NCBI RefSeq assembly: GCF_000257645.1
Contig: NZ_AJHJ01000044.1
Coordinates: forward strand, 1 to 36,435
DNA: 36,435 bases
DNA from: Serratia sp. M24T3
GTDB taxonomy: Bacteria > Pseudomonadota > Gammaproteobacteria > Enterobacterales > Enterobacteriaceae
Direction of reading: 5' to 3'
In this document: piece after piece, positions 29,461 through 36,435 of the stretch
How positions within the stretch are numbered: the first letter of the stretch is position 1
How the letters are laid out: each line of letters starts with the position of its first letter
Made by a program: the position numbers and the translations under genes
The notes under the pieces: model-generated
Database searches by the model: none
What the model saw: the letters and a program-made list of their open reading frames with translations, nothing else
What the model was told of the DNA's origin: nothing

Positions 29461-30282
29461 CTATTTTGCATTAAATCGCGTGGACTGAGTGACGTTGCTT
29501 AGCGGATAGCGGGCGACTTCACCAACCAACGCTACCAATGCCAGAGCAGCGCGTTCAACCTGCTGTTTTCCGCGTTCTGCGTCGGCTGCGGCTGCATTAC
29601 CGGTGACGCCCGCGGGATGCAGATCCTGCGCCTGCCAGCCAAAGCCGACACCGCCTTCAGGCGTGAGAATCCCCCCCTGCTCTGCCAGCGCCTGTGCCGC
29701 CGAGACAAAGTTTTCAGCCTTGTCCATCGCCACCAAATCAGGATGCAGGTGCAGCATCACGCTGGTTTCCGCTTCGCCACCGTGGATACCGAATTCCAGC
29801 TCGTTACTGCTATACAAATCACTGCTATCGATGGTGCGGGACCACGTTGCGCCGACGGCAAACATGCCCAGCTCAACGCGCAATTGACGGCAAACAATTT
29901 CCATCAGCTGCGGTTGACCGCCGTGGGAATTCCAGAAAATAATTTTGCGCGCACCGGCTCGCCAGGCACTTTTCGCCACTTCAAACCATACTTTAGCCAG
30001 CACCTCGCAAGGTAGCGTTAGCGTGCCGGGGTATTCCAGATGCTCGTCAGATTTGCCAATCGGCAAGGCGGGCAGTACCAGCGCAGGCTGGTTGTCAGGG
30101 AGAAGTTCGACCGCTCGGGCGACAATCCCCGCGTTAATTGCCGCATCCACCCGCACTGGAAGATGAGGCCCGTGCTGTTCGACCGCGCCAATCGGCAGGA
30201 TCACCACCACATTTTCCATGTCTAGCTGGCTAAATTCCAGCGTGGATAAATCCCACCACCAGCGAGAGGAAGGCATAATCAT
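29461..30282 (-). CDS. Creatininase-family amidohydrolase
   Basis: The family includes creatininase, FAPy deformylase ArfB, MftE and 3-dehydro-scyllo-inosose hydrolase. All are metal-dependent and act on cyclic or formyl amides. The 273-residue product has the metal-site blocks LPIGAVEQHGPHLPVRVDA (Glu, His, Asp), WNSHGGQPQLM (His) and HGGEAETSVMLHL (Glu). An unusual WWW run is near residue 8. The start ATG 30280-30282 has GGAG at 9 bases, preferred to ATG 30301-30303. It is transcribed separately from the bmp operon. It could open the ring after deamination. The substrate is unknown. Confidence 0.88.
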   Translation of the reverse strand: MIMPSSRWWWDLSTLEFSQLDMENVVVILPIGAVEQHGPHLPVRVDAAINAGIVARAVELLPDNQPALVLPALPIGKSDEHLEYPGTLTLPCEVLAKVWFEVAKSAWRAGARKIIFWNSHGGQPQLMEIVCRQLRVELGMFAVGATWSRTIDSSDLYSSNELEFGIHGGEAETSVMLHLHPDLVAMDKAENFVSAAQALAEQGGILTPEGGVGFGWQAQDLHPAGVTGNAAAADAERGKQQVERAALALVALVGEVARYPLSNVTQSTRFNAK

Positions 30283-30553
30283 CAGCAAATTCTCCAAAAG
30301 CATTGCACGAAATCGACAAGGGTATGAAGCCCAGTGTAGAGAATTAGCGATGAGATTAAAGCATCAAAAAGTCGTCACTATGTTGCTTTTTAGGCATCAC
30401 TTTCGCTCAAATGGCTAAAAATCTTCCCTGCCGACACCCTATAAATTAGCGCATAGATATGGTAACAATAAGCTTAATTATGCGTATTAGCCTTCCCCAA
30501 TAGATTCCTGGTGCAGATGCGTTGACTGCAATTTGAAAGATGAAGGGATTACC
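30283..30553. promoter_or_regulatory. Divergent control region of the creatininase-family gene and prkB
   Basis: CAAAAAG (30365-30371) and CTTTTTAG (30386-30393) form an inverted pair about 21 bases apart centre to centre. Read on the minus strand, the segment 30385-30398 (GATGCCTAAAAAGC) resembles GATGCCTTTTAAGC at 28487-28500 in the bmp operon region. This suggests a shared operator. The prkB promoter must also lie here but was not resolved. Confidence 0.4.
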
Positions 30554-31423
30554 ATGTCAGCTAAACATCCAGTTATAGCCGTGACCGGCTCAAGCGGCGC
30601 AGGAACCACGACCACCAGCCTGGCTTTCCGCAAGATATTCCAGCAGCAGGGCCTGCACGCTGCCCAGCTTGAAGGTGACAGCTTTCACCACTTTACTCGT
30701 CCAGAAATGGATGCCGCGATCCGCAAGGCTCGCGATCTCGGTCGTCATATCAGCTATTTTGGCCCGGAAGCCAACGATTTCACGCTGCTGGAGCAGAGTT
30801 TTATTGAATACGGTAAAACCGGCACCGGCCGTTCGCGCAAATATTTGCATACTTATGATGAAGCCGTGCCTTACAACCAGGTTCCCGGCACCTTTACGCC
30901 GTGGCAAGCGCTGCCCGAACCCACGGATATTTTGTTCTACGAGGGGTTACATGGCGGAGTCGTGACTAATCAGGTGGATGTCGCCAAACATGTCGACCTG
31001 CTGGTTGGCGTGGTGCCCATCGTCAACCTCGAGTGGATACAAAAACTGGTGCGCGATACCGGTGAACGCGGCCATTCTCGCGAGGCGGTAATGGACTCGG
31101 TGGTCCGTTCAATGGACGACTATATCAACTACATTACTCCTCAGTTTTCGCGTACTCACATTAACTTCCAGCGCGTGCCGACCATCGACACCTCTAACCC
31201 GTTTGCCGCCAAGGCCATTCCTTCACTGGATGAAAGTTTTGTGGTCATTCATTTTCAGGGATTGGACCAGATTGACTTCCCTTACCTGCTGGCAATGTTG
31301 CAGGGATCTTTTATCTCGCATATCAACACGTTGGTGGTACCTGGCGGGAAAATGGGTTTGGCAATGGAGCTGATCATGGGGCCGCTGGTGCAACGGCTGA
31401 TGGAAGGCAAGAAGATCGAATAA
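30554..31423 (+). CDS. prkB: Phosphoribulokinase-like P-loop kinase
   Basis: The 289-residue product matches E. coli PrkB in length and sequence. The P-loop VTGSSGAGTTTTSLAF is at residues 9-24, DSFHHFTRPEMD follows, and YEGLHGGVV and VPIVNLEWIQKL lie further on. The family resembles phosphoribulokinase, but enterobacteria have no Calvin cycle, and the true substrate is not established to my knowledge. The ATG at 30554 has AAGGGA upstream. The longer frame from 30533 is rejected. Confidence 0.95.
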   Translation: MSAKHPVIAVTGSSGAGTTTTSLAFRKIFQQQGLHAAQLEGDSFHHFTRPEMDAAIRKARDLGRHISYFGPEANDFTLLEQSFIEYGKTGTGRSRKYLHTYDEAVPYNQVPGTFTPWQALPEPTDILFYEGLHGGVVTNQVDVAKHVDLLVGVVPIVNLEWIQKLVRDTGERGHSREAVMDSVVRSMDDYINYITPQFSRTHINFQRVPTIDTSNPFAAKAIPSLDESFVVIHFQGLDQIDFPYLLAMLQGSFISHINTLVVPGGKMGLAMELIMGPLVQRLMEGKKIE

Positions 31424-31480
31424 GCCTATTCTGCGCCGCGTTAATCGTGTTAAAAGCGCGGCGCAGAAATCAAGTTATTC
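31418..31480. other. Long perfect inverted repeat between convergent prkB and M20 gene
   Basis: TTCTGCGCCGCG (31429-31440) and CGCGGCGCAGAA (31457-31468) are perfect 12-base arms with a 16-base loop. An outer pair GAATAA (31418-31423) and TTATTC (31475-31480), which holds both stop codons, extends the structure. There is no T tract, so it is an atypical terminator. Confidence 0.6.
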
Positions 31481-32656
31481 GGCCATCAGCAGTTGGCGAA
31501 TAAATCCAACGTGCAGCTGAACGCCGATAGCCAGAGCATCTTCATCCAGTTTAAATCGCGGATGATGCACACCGTGAGTCGCCCCTTTGCTCTCGTTACC
31601 GCTGCCGATAAACACGAAGCAGCCTGGAATTTTTTCCTGATACGACGAGAAATCCTCACTGCCATAAATCGCCGAAGTCACCTCAATGAATGCCTCTGCG
31701 CCTCTTTCCTGTTTAATGACGCGGCGAGCAATGGCGCAGGCTTCAGGATGGTTATTGCCGATGGCATAGCCTTTAGTCCATTTCACCTCAACTTCTGCGC
31801 CGTGGGCATAGGCAATCCCTTTGACGGTTTGTTCCACCAGCAACGGAACCTTGGCCCGAACTTCAGCGCTGTGAGTGCGCAGCGTCCCCGCCAGACGTGC
31901 GGTATCAGGGATCACGTTATACACCTCGCCGGCCTGAAACACGGCAACAGTCAACACTGGCGCGTGCAGCGGGTCCAGCTTGCGCGCGACAATCTGCTGC
32001 ATTGCCGTCACCATTTCTGCGCCGATGGTCACCGGATCGATACACATGTGCGGCATCGAGCCGTGGCCGCCACGCCCTTTGAGCAGGATGTCAAAATTGT
32101 CGCTCGACCCGCTGAATACGCCCTCTTTCAACGCAATCTGTCCGGTAGGATAATTCGGCAACACGTGCAGTCCAAAGATCATGTCCACACCGTCGAGCAC
32201 GCCAAGCTTGACCAACTCTTGAGCACCGCCCGGAGGCGCTTCCTCCGCGTGCTGGAAGATAAAGCGCACGGTTCCTTTCAAAGAAGAACGACACTGTGAC
32301 AGCACCTTCACCGCGCCCAGCAGCATGGCGGCGTGGGCATCGTGACCACAGGCGTGCATTACGCCGGGGTTGGTGGAACGCCATTCTTCGTCAGTCTCTT
32401 CCTGAATAGGCAAGGCGTCGATATCGGCACGCAACGCATAGATCGGCCCATTTTTATCGCCGGTCAATTCAGCGATTACGCTATTGGGCGTCAGGCGTTT
32501 TAATGTCACCCCCGCCATCGCGGACAGCTGCTCGGCAATATAATCCGCCGTTTTTGCCTCCTGAAAGGAGAGCTCGGGATTGGCATAAATATGTCGACGC
32601 CAGCGCAGGACGTCCTGGTTAACTTCACTCACTAATGCTGCAAAATTGTGGCTCAT
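31475..32656 (-). CDS. M20D family amidohydrolase (N-acyl-amino acid/hippurate hydrolase type)
   Basis: The 393-residue product is a metal-dependent amidohydrolase of the M20D group (aminoacylase, HipO, AbgA/B and IAA-amino acid hydrolases). The N-terminal [30 protein letters not shown] with metal ligands Cys, His and Asp-His, [14 protein letters not shown] and the dimerisation-domain RGGHGSMPH are all present. The C-terminal [12 protein letters not shown] carries the last ligand. GAGGAAG precedes the ATG. It is 27 bases after the MFS transporter gene and cotranscribed. The acyl substrate is unknown. Confidence 0.9.
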   Translation of the reverse strand: MSHNFAALVSEVNQDVLRWRRHIYANPELSFQEAKTADYIAEQLSAMAGVTLKRLTPNSVIAELTGDKNGPIYALRADIDALPIQEETDEEWRSTNPGVMHACGHDAHAAMLLGAVKVLSQCRSSLKGTVRFIFQHAEEAPPGGAQELVKLGVLDGVDMIFGLHVLPNYPTGQIALKEGVFSGSSDNFDILLKGRGGHGSMPHMCIDPVTIGAEMVTAMQQIVARKLDPLHAPVLTVAVFQAGEVYNVIPDTARLAGTLRTHSAEVRAKVPLLVEQTVKGIAYAHGAEVEVKWTKGYAIGNNHPEACAIARRVIKQERGAEAFIEVTSAIYGSEDFSSYQEKIPGCFVFIGSGNESKGATHGVHHPRFKLDEDALAIGVQLHVGFIRQLLMAE

Positions 32657-32683
32657 TTTGGCTTCCTCTCAGGGTGCGTTTAA

Positions 32684-33880
32684 CTAGGCTGCGTCACGCG
32701 CAGCAAGACGGGTTTTGGCAAGTAAAGGCAGCATCAGCAGGCCAGAGGCCCACATTGCCAGCGCCAGAAAGATAAAAGTCGAGTGATAGCCGTGGGTCAG
32801 CGTTATCAAATAACCCATCACGATCGGCGCAACAAAACCGCCCAGCGTGCCGCCGGTATTCAGCAGGCCAATAGCTCCGCCCATCACGTTGGTGGGTAGT
32901 CGTTTCATTGGCAGAGTAAAAGTAGTGACAAACGACGACATCAGAAAGATATTGCCGAGGAACAAGAACAGGCAAGTCGTCACCATCGAGCTGGAGGCAT
33001 ACACCAGCCAGATACAAATTCCGCTCAGCAGCGATCCATACAAGATGACCTTTGGCTCACGCCCTTGCAGGTATTTACCTACCAGCCAGCCGGTAGAAAG
33101 CGAGGAGATCCAAATCCCCAGGCCGCCAATGGCGACAATCATGCCGGAAACCTCCAGCGAGAAACCGCGCTGTTGCACCAGATATTTCGGCAGCCAGGCC
33201 ATCAATCCATAGGCAGGAATATTGACGCAGAAGTTAGCCAGAAACAGCACCAGGACTATCGGATTCTTCAACAAAGAGAGATAGCTGGCCGAGGCGTGAG
33301 AGCCTGTGGTCAGACTGCTTTTTGGGGGCGATGGCACCAGAAACAGGATCAGTGCCGCGACCACAAACGCCAGCAGCCCAAGGGTCGAGAACGAGCCGCG
33401 CCAACCAAAATGTGCCAGACAATAAACCGCCAGCAGCGGCCCCAGAGTCATAGCCAATCCGGCTGAAGACAACAAAATCGATTGAGCAAAGGTGCGTTGT
33501 TCGAGAGCAAAGTTGGCTACTACCGACTTGGCGCAGGAGGTGGGATAACCGGAATGCCCTATTCCCGACAAGAAACGAAAAGTGACTAACAGCCCTAGTC
33601 CGAATCCCAGCAGGCCAAAGCACAGAGCAAAACCGCCGAGCAAAGTCAGTGAACAGGCGAGCACTTTCTTGTAACCAAAACGATCGTTGAGCCAGCCAGA
33701 GGGGATCTGGAACAGTGAATAAGCTAAAAAGAACATGCCTGTGATATATCCCAGCTGTTGCGGCGGTAAATTAAACTCGCGAGAGATAGGCAACAGCGCA
33801 AAACCGATGACTGTCTTGTCGAGATAAACCAGAACATAACCAAAAAACAGTAAGAAAATCATTAGCGAACGATTTTTCAT
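32684..33880 (-). CDS. MFS transporter
   Basis: The 398-residue product has about twelve hydrophobic segments. DRFGYKKV between helices 2 and 3 is the MFS signature. SGIGHSGYPTS and FNLPPQQLGYITGMFFLAYS resemble the anion:cation symporter group that imports organic acids. GAGGAT lies 7 bases before ATG 33878-33880. It is the first gene of the MFS-M20 pair, so it probably imports the acyl-amino compound that the M20 enzyme cleaves. That link is inference from the operon. Confidence 0.88.
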   Translation of the reverse strand: MKNRSLMIFLLFFGYVLVYLDKTVIGFALLPISREFNLPPQQLGYITGMFFLAYSLFQIPSGWLNDRFGYKKVLACSLTLLGGFALCFGLLGFGLGLLVTFRFLSGIGHSGYPTSCAKSVVANFALEQRTFAQSILLSSAGLAMTLGPLLAVYCLAHFGWRGSFSTLGLLAFVVAALILFLVPSPPKSSLTTGSHASASYLSLLKNPIVLVLFLANFCVNIPAYGLMAWLPKYLVQQRGFSLEVSGMIVAIGGLGIWISSLSTGWLVGKYLQGREPKVILYGSLLSGICIWLVYASSSMVTTCLFLFLGNIFLMSSFVTTFTLPMKRLPTNVMGGAIGLLNTGGTLGGFVAPIVMGYLITLTHGYHSTFIFLALAMWASGLLMLPLLAKTRLAARDAA

Positions 33881-34070
33881 AACTGATATCCTCAAATGTT
33901 ATATCCCAGCAGCCACCCCTGACCTGAGAAGAGAAACGCTCTTGCTTTGATTTATTTTTATGTTTTTATAACAGTGATTTACTGTCTGCTTTAAAACCTA
34001 GCAGTTTTATTTCACAGCCATAAGATGTAATTTTTTACTGGGTGATGCTTTTTACTGATAGGGGTATGCG
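33881..34070. promoter_or_regulatory. Divergent MFS/LysR control region with TTTACTG repeats
   Basis: ACAGT (33971-33975) and ACTGT (33981-33985) form an inverted repeat with a 5-base centre. TTTTTACTG occurs twice as a direct repeat (34032-34040 and 34049-34057), and TTTACTG also occurs at 33978-33984. The region is AT-rich. It is the likely binding region of the adjacent LysR protein and the promoters of both genes. Confidence 0.45.
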
Positions 34071-34979
34071 ATGAAATATTTGCCGAAGCTGCAACAGCTG
34101 AAGGTTTTTCAGCAGGTTATCCAAAGTGGCAGCATTCGTGGTGCAGCAAGAGCCATGAATCAATCGCAGCCTGCGGTTAGCCGCACGTTGCGCGAGCTGG
34201 AGCAAATTCTCGATACTCAGCTGATCGTGCGCGGTTCTCAAGGGATGACGCTGACCGAAACCGGGCGCGCCTTTTCCCAACGAATGCAGTTTATTTTGCA
34301 AGAGCTAGAGCGCGCCGCCGATGAAATCCAGCAGATTAATCAGTATTCGCAGGGCTCGGTGGCGGTAGGATTTTCTTCACTGCTGGCTCTGACTATTTTC
34401 CCGGCTCTTGCCAGTGAATTCGCTGCGAAATACCCGCAGGCCAAGCTGCACATCAAGGAAACCCAGCTTTCAACCCTGCTTCCTGCCCTGCGTGAAGGGC
34501 GTCTGGATTTCGCCATCGGCACGCTGGGACCGGGGCTGCCGATAGAAGATATGGTGGTTGAACCGCTGTTCAACGCGCCTTTTTGTATTATTGCCCGTAA
34601 ACAGCACCCGCTGGCACAGGCCACGTCGTTGAATCAGTTGAAAGAGGCAAGCTGGCTGCTGCCGGAAACCGATATGGGCTATTACCAGCAACTTGCAGCG
34701 CTATTGGAGGAGCATGGCTGCCATGCCGGGCAATCGCCGATCCGCACTGATTCGTTGATCAGTGGGCTAATGATGATGCTAAATGCCGATTATCTTTCTG
34801 TGGTGGGCAATGCAATGGCAACGCCGTTTTTCCTCGAAGACAAGCTGTGCCGCCTGCCGATCGACAGTCTGCCGAACGCGCAATACTGTTTGGTATACTC
34901 ACAAAAAACGCCGCTAACCTTAACGGCGCGGCGTTTTCTGGATTTACTCCGTGTACACTGCCAGCGTTTTGCGTGGTAG
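34071..34979 (+). CDS. LysR-type regulator, AbgR-like
   Basis: The 302-residue product has the LysR HTH (about residues 8-66; SGSIRGAARAMNQSQPAVSR) and an effector domain to the C-terminus. Length and motifs resemble AbgR, which controls p-aminobenzoyl-glutamate hydrolases of the same M20D group. This supports an amide-hydrolysis theme, but AbgT is not present. GGGG lies 6 bases before the ATG. It is divergent from the MFS-M20 operon and most likely regulates it. Confidence 0.87.
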   Translation: MKYLPKLQQLKVFQQVIQSGSIRGAARAMNQSQPAVSRTLRELEQILDTQLIVRGSQGMTLTETGRAFSQRMQFILQELERAADEIQQINQYSQGSVAVGFSSLLALTIFPALASEFAAKYPQAKLHIKETQLSTLLPALREGRLDFAIGTLGPGLPIEDMVVEPLFNAPFCIIARKQHPLAQATSLNQLKEASWLLPETDMGYYQQLAALLEEHGCHAGQSPIRTDSLISGLMMMLNADYLSVVGNAMATPFFLEDKLCRLPIDSLPNAQYCLVYSQKTPLTLTARRFLDLLRVHCQRFAW

Positions 34980-35003
34980 GGATGGAGGTCGTGCTTGCGC
35001 AGA

Positions 35004-35414
35004 TTACTCTTGTGAGTCAATCACTTCAAAGCTGTGGGTAATGGTCGCCGCCTTGCCCAGCATCAGTGACACTGAACAGTATTTCTCTGCCGACAGCGTT
35101 ACCGCGCGCTCAACCACTTTATCGGTCAAATCTTTACCAGTGACGATAAAATGCAGATTGATGTGAGTGAACAGTCGCGGCGCTTCTTCACGGCGCTCAG
35201 AGGTCAGTTTAACTTCACAGCCGACAATCTCGTTGCGCCCTTTTTGCAGAATCGACACCACGTCAATGGCGCTGCATCCGCCTGCCGACATCAGCAACAT
35301 CTCCATCGGACTTGGTGATTTATCACCCGCATTGCCATCCATTAAAATCTGATGGCCTGAGGCCGACTCACCCAGAAATGTTAAACCTTCAACCCATTTT
35401 ACCCGTGCCTGCAT
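35004..35414 (-). CDS. yhfA: OsmC family protein YhfA
   Basis: The 136-residue product matches E. coli YhfA (134 residues), a member of the OsmC/Ohr superfamily. The two conserved cysteines of the family are in GGCSAIDVVSIL and EKYCSVSLML, and a peroxidase or thiol role is possible but not shown. I choose ATG 35412-35414 (MQARVKWVEGL), which has GGAG at 8 bases, over ATG 35430-35432, which has none. It is divergent from crp, as in E. coli. Confidence 0.94.
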   Translation of the reverse strand: MQARVKWVEGLTFLGESASGHQILMDGNAGDKSPSPMEMLLMSAGGCSAIDVVSILQKGRNEIVGCEVKLTSERREEAPRLFTHINLHFIVTGKDLTDKVVERAVTLSAEKYCSVSLMLGKAATITHSFEVIDSQE

Positions 35415-35648
35415 GTGAATTTCTCCGCTCATAATTTTTAAAATAGACTACCCTTTACCCCCGAAACTGGCAACGTAACTCGATCCGCGTCATGCTGAAG
35501 CGAGACAACACAAGACACGTCTGCAAACCTGTGCTACAAACAAAGCCGAAAGAAACTTTCCAACAAGTTGCGGCTAGGTTTTTTAGGTGTTAACAGGATA
35601 ACCTTGGTGATAATGGCAAATTACAGCTTAAATCACTCCACCTGCCGC

Positions 35649-35677
35649 TTGCAGCATTGCTGGTCAGTTCATATGCT
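35649..35677 (+). promoter_or_regulatory. Candidate crp promoter
   Basis: TTGCAG (35649-35654), a 17-base spacer and TATGCT (35672-35677) match sigma70 boxes at four of six positions each. They lie about 85 bases upstream of the crp ATG. Confidence 0.4.
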
Positions 35678-35705
35678 AAAAGAGCGCGAAGTAAAAAATC
35701 GCCGA

Positions 35706-35726
35706 ACAGGGATTTCAAAGCCCTGT
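35706..35726 (+). other. Palindrome in the crp leader
   Basis: ACAGGG and CCCTGT pair around a 9-base loop, and the inner bases TTT and AAA are also mirror images. The element lies about 30 bases downstream of the candidate -10 and 35 bases before the ATG, so it may form in the leader RNA or be a protein site. Confidence 0.4.
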
Positions 35727-35761
35727 GATTTTGGGCAGCGATAATAAGAGGATAATAGCTA

Positions 35762-36394
35762 ATGGTTCTCGGCAAGCCACAAACAGACCCTACTCTCGAA
35801 TGGTTCCTGTCTCATTGTCATATACATAAGTATCCATCTAAAAGTACGCTGATTCACCAAGGTGAAAAAGCCGAAACGCTTTACTACATCGTGAAAGGTT
35901 CGGTTGCCGTTCTGATCAAAGATGAAGAAGGCAAAGAAATGATACTTTCCTACCTTAACCAAGGTGACTTTATCGGCGAGCTGGGACTCTTCGAAGAAGG
36001 TCAGGAACGTAGTGCATGGGTCAGGGCGAAAACTGCCTGTGAAGTGGCAGAAATTTCCTACAAGAAGTTCCGCCAGCTGATCCAGGTTAATCCAGATATT
36101 CTGATGCGCCTGTCCGCACAGATGGCAAGCCGACTGCAGATAACTTCCGAGAAAGTGGGTAACCTCGCCTTCCTGGACGTGACCGGTCGCATTGCACAAA
36201 CTCTGCTGAATCTGGCTAAACAGCCGGATGCCATGACTCACCCGGATGGTATGCAGATCAAGATTACCCGTCAGGAAATCGGTCAGATAGTCGGCTGTTC
36301 ACGCGAGACTGTGGGTCGAATTCTAAAAATGCTTGAAGATCAGAGTCTGATTTCAGCACACGGTAAAACGATTGTCGTTTACGGCACTCGCTAA
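35762..36394 (+). CDS. crp: cAMP-activated global regulator CRP
   Basis: CRP is the cAMP receptor that controls catabolic genes. The 210-residue product is nearly identical to the E. coli protein. The cyclic-nucleotide pocket contains [18 protein letters not shown] with the Gly-Glu and Arg-Ser contacts, the dimer helix precedes residue 137, and the HTH near residue 170 carries [15 protein letters not shown] lies about 9 bases before the ATG. A few conservative changes (for example Ser for Arg in MASRLQ, near residue 123) do not affect known key residues. Confidence 0.98.
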   Translation: MVLGKPQTDPTLEWFLSHCHIHKYPSKSTLIHQGEKAETLYYIVKGSVAVLIKDEEGKEMILSYLNQGDFIGELGLFEEGQERSAWVRAKTACEVAEISYKKFRQLIQVNPDILMRLSAQMASRLQITSEKVGNLAFLDVTGRIAQTLLNLAKQPDAMTHPDGMQIKITRQEIGQIVGCSRETVGRILKMLEDQSLISAHGKTIVVYGTR

Positions 36395-36407
36395 TCGTCC
36401 TAAAAAA

Positions 36408-36435
36408 CGGCGCGGCGAGATAACTAGTCGCGCCG
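36408..36435 (+). terminator. Probable crp terminator, cut by the window end
   Basis: CGGCGCG (36408-36414) and CGCGCCG (36429-36435) pair around a 14-base loop soon after the crp stop. A preceding A tract is visible. The expected T tract would lie beyond the window. Confidence 0.6.

Larger units (their letters stand above)
35415..35761. promoter_or_regulatory. yhfA-crp divergent intergenic region
   Basis: This 347-base region holds no credible gene. A candidate crp promoter lies at 35649-35677 and a leader hairpin at 35706-35726. In E. coli CRP regulates its own gene from this region. Here I see only single TGTGA-like half sites and no good full CRP palindrome. Confidence 0.5.

Noticed and set aside
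30554-31423. Calvin-cycle phosphoribulokinase as sign of autotrophy
   Set aside because: The sequence is the common enterobacterial PrkB, present without RuBisCO, and does not imply CO2 fixation.

Overview
The window is a typical enterobacterial chromosomal segment. Its backbone reads fusA-rpsG-rpsL-tusBCD-yheO-fkpA / slyX / slyD-yheV-kefB-kefG / yheS / yheT-yheU / prkB / yhfA / crp, the order known from Escherichia coli and relatives. Protein sequences are close to E. coli but not identical, and there is an ERIC-type repeat in the str operon. I infer a plant- or environment-associated member of the Enterobacterales, possibly Yersiniaceae (Rahnella/Serratia/Rouxiella-like). The genus cannot be fixed from the sequence alone.

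Layout. 1-3500: the str operon on the minus strand (rpsL, rpsG, fusA), with a near-consensus sigma70 promoter, a leader hairpin, and an ERIC element between rpsG and fusA. 3510-5320: yheO-tusD-tusC-tusB, a tRNA 2-thiouridine sulfur-relay operon. 5591-7722: fkpA, the divergent slyX, and a yecA-type SEC-C gene. 7789-9674: an ACC deaminase gene (acdS) with its Lrp-type regulator (acdR), in AT-rich surroundings. 9894-13227: slyD, yheV and the kefB-kefG potassium efflux system. 13366-15279: the ABC-F ATPase yheS. 15390-18832: the taurine operon tauABCD. 19071-19673: a LysE/RhtB exporter. 19777-21024: yheT-yheU.

21115-30282 is the most interesting part. It holds a seven-gene minus-strand operon: a BMP-type substrate-binding protein with a twin-arginine signal, a double ABC ATPase, two permeases, a cupin, a RutB-like cysteine hydrolase and an AtzA/TriA/guanine-deaminase-type amidohydrolase. 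A LysR regulator is divergent from it, and a creatininase-family amidohydrolase follows. I read it as an uptake and dismantling pathway for a nitrogen-rich heterocycle (purine-, pterin-, triazine- or creatinine-like). The substrate is unknown to me.

30554-36435: prkB, then a second accessory module (M20D amidohydrolase, MFS transporter, divergent LysR), then yhfA and crp. Compared with the E. coli order, the backbone is opened at four places (slyX/slyD, yheS/yheT, yheU/prkB, prkB/yhfA). Each opening is filled with metabolic genes that have their own regulators or promoters. No rRNA, tRNA, CRISPR array, transposase or integrase was seen.
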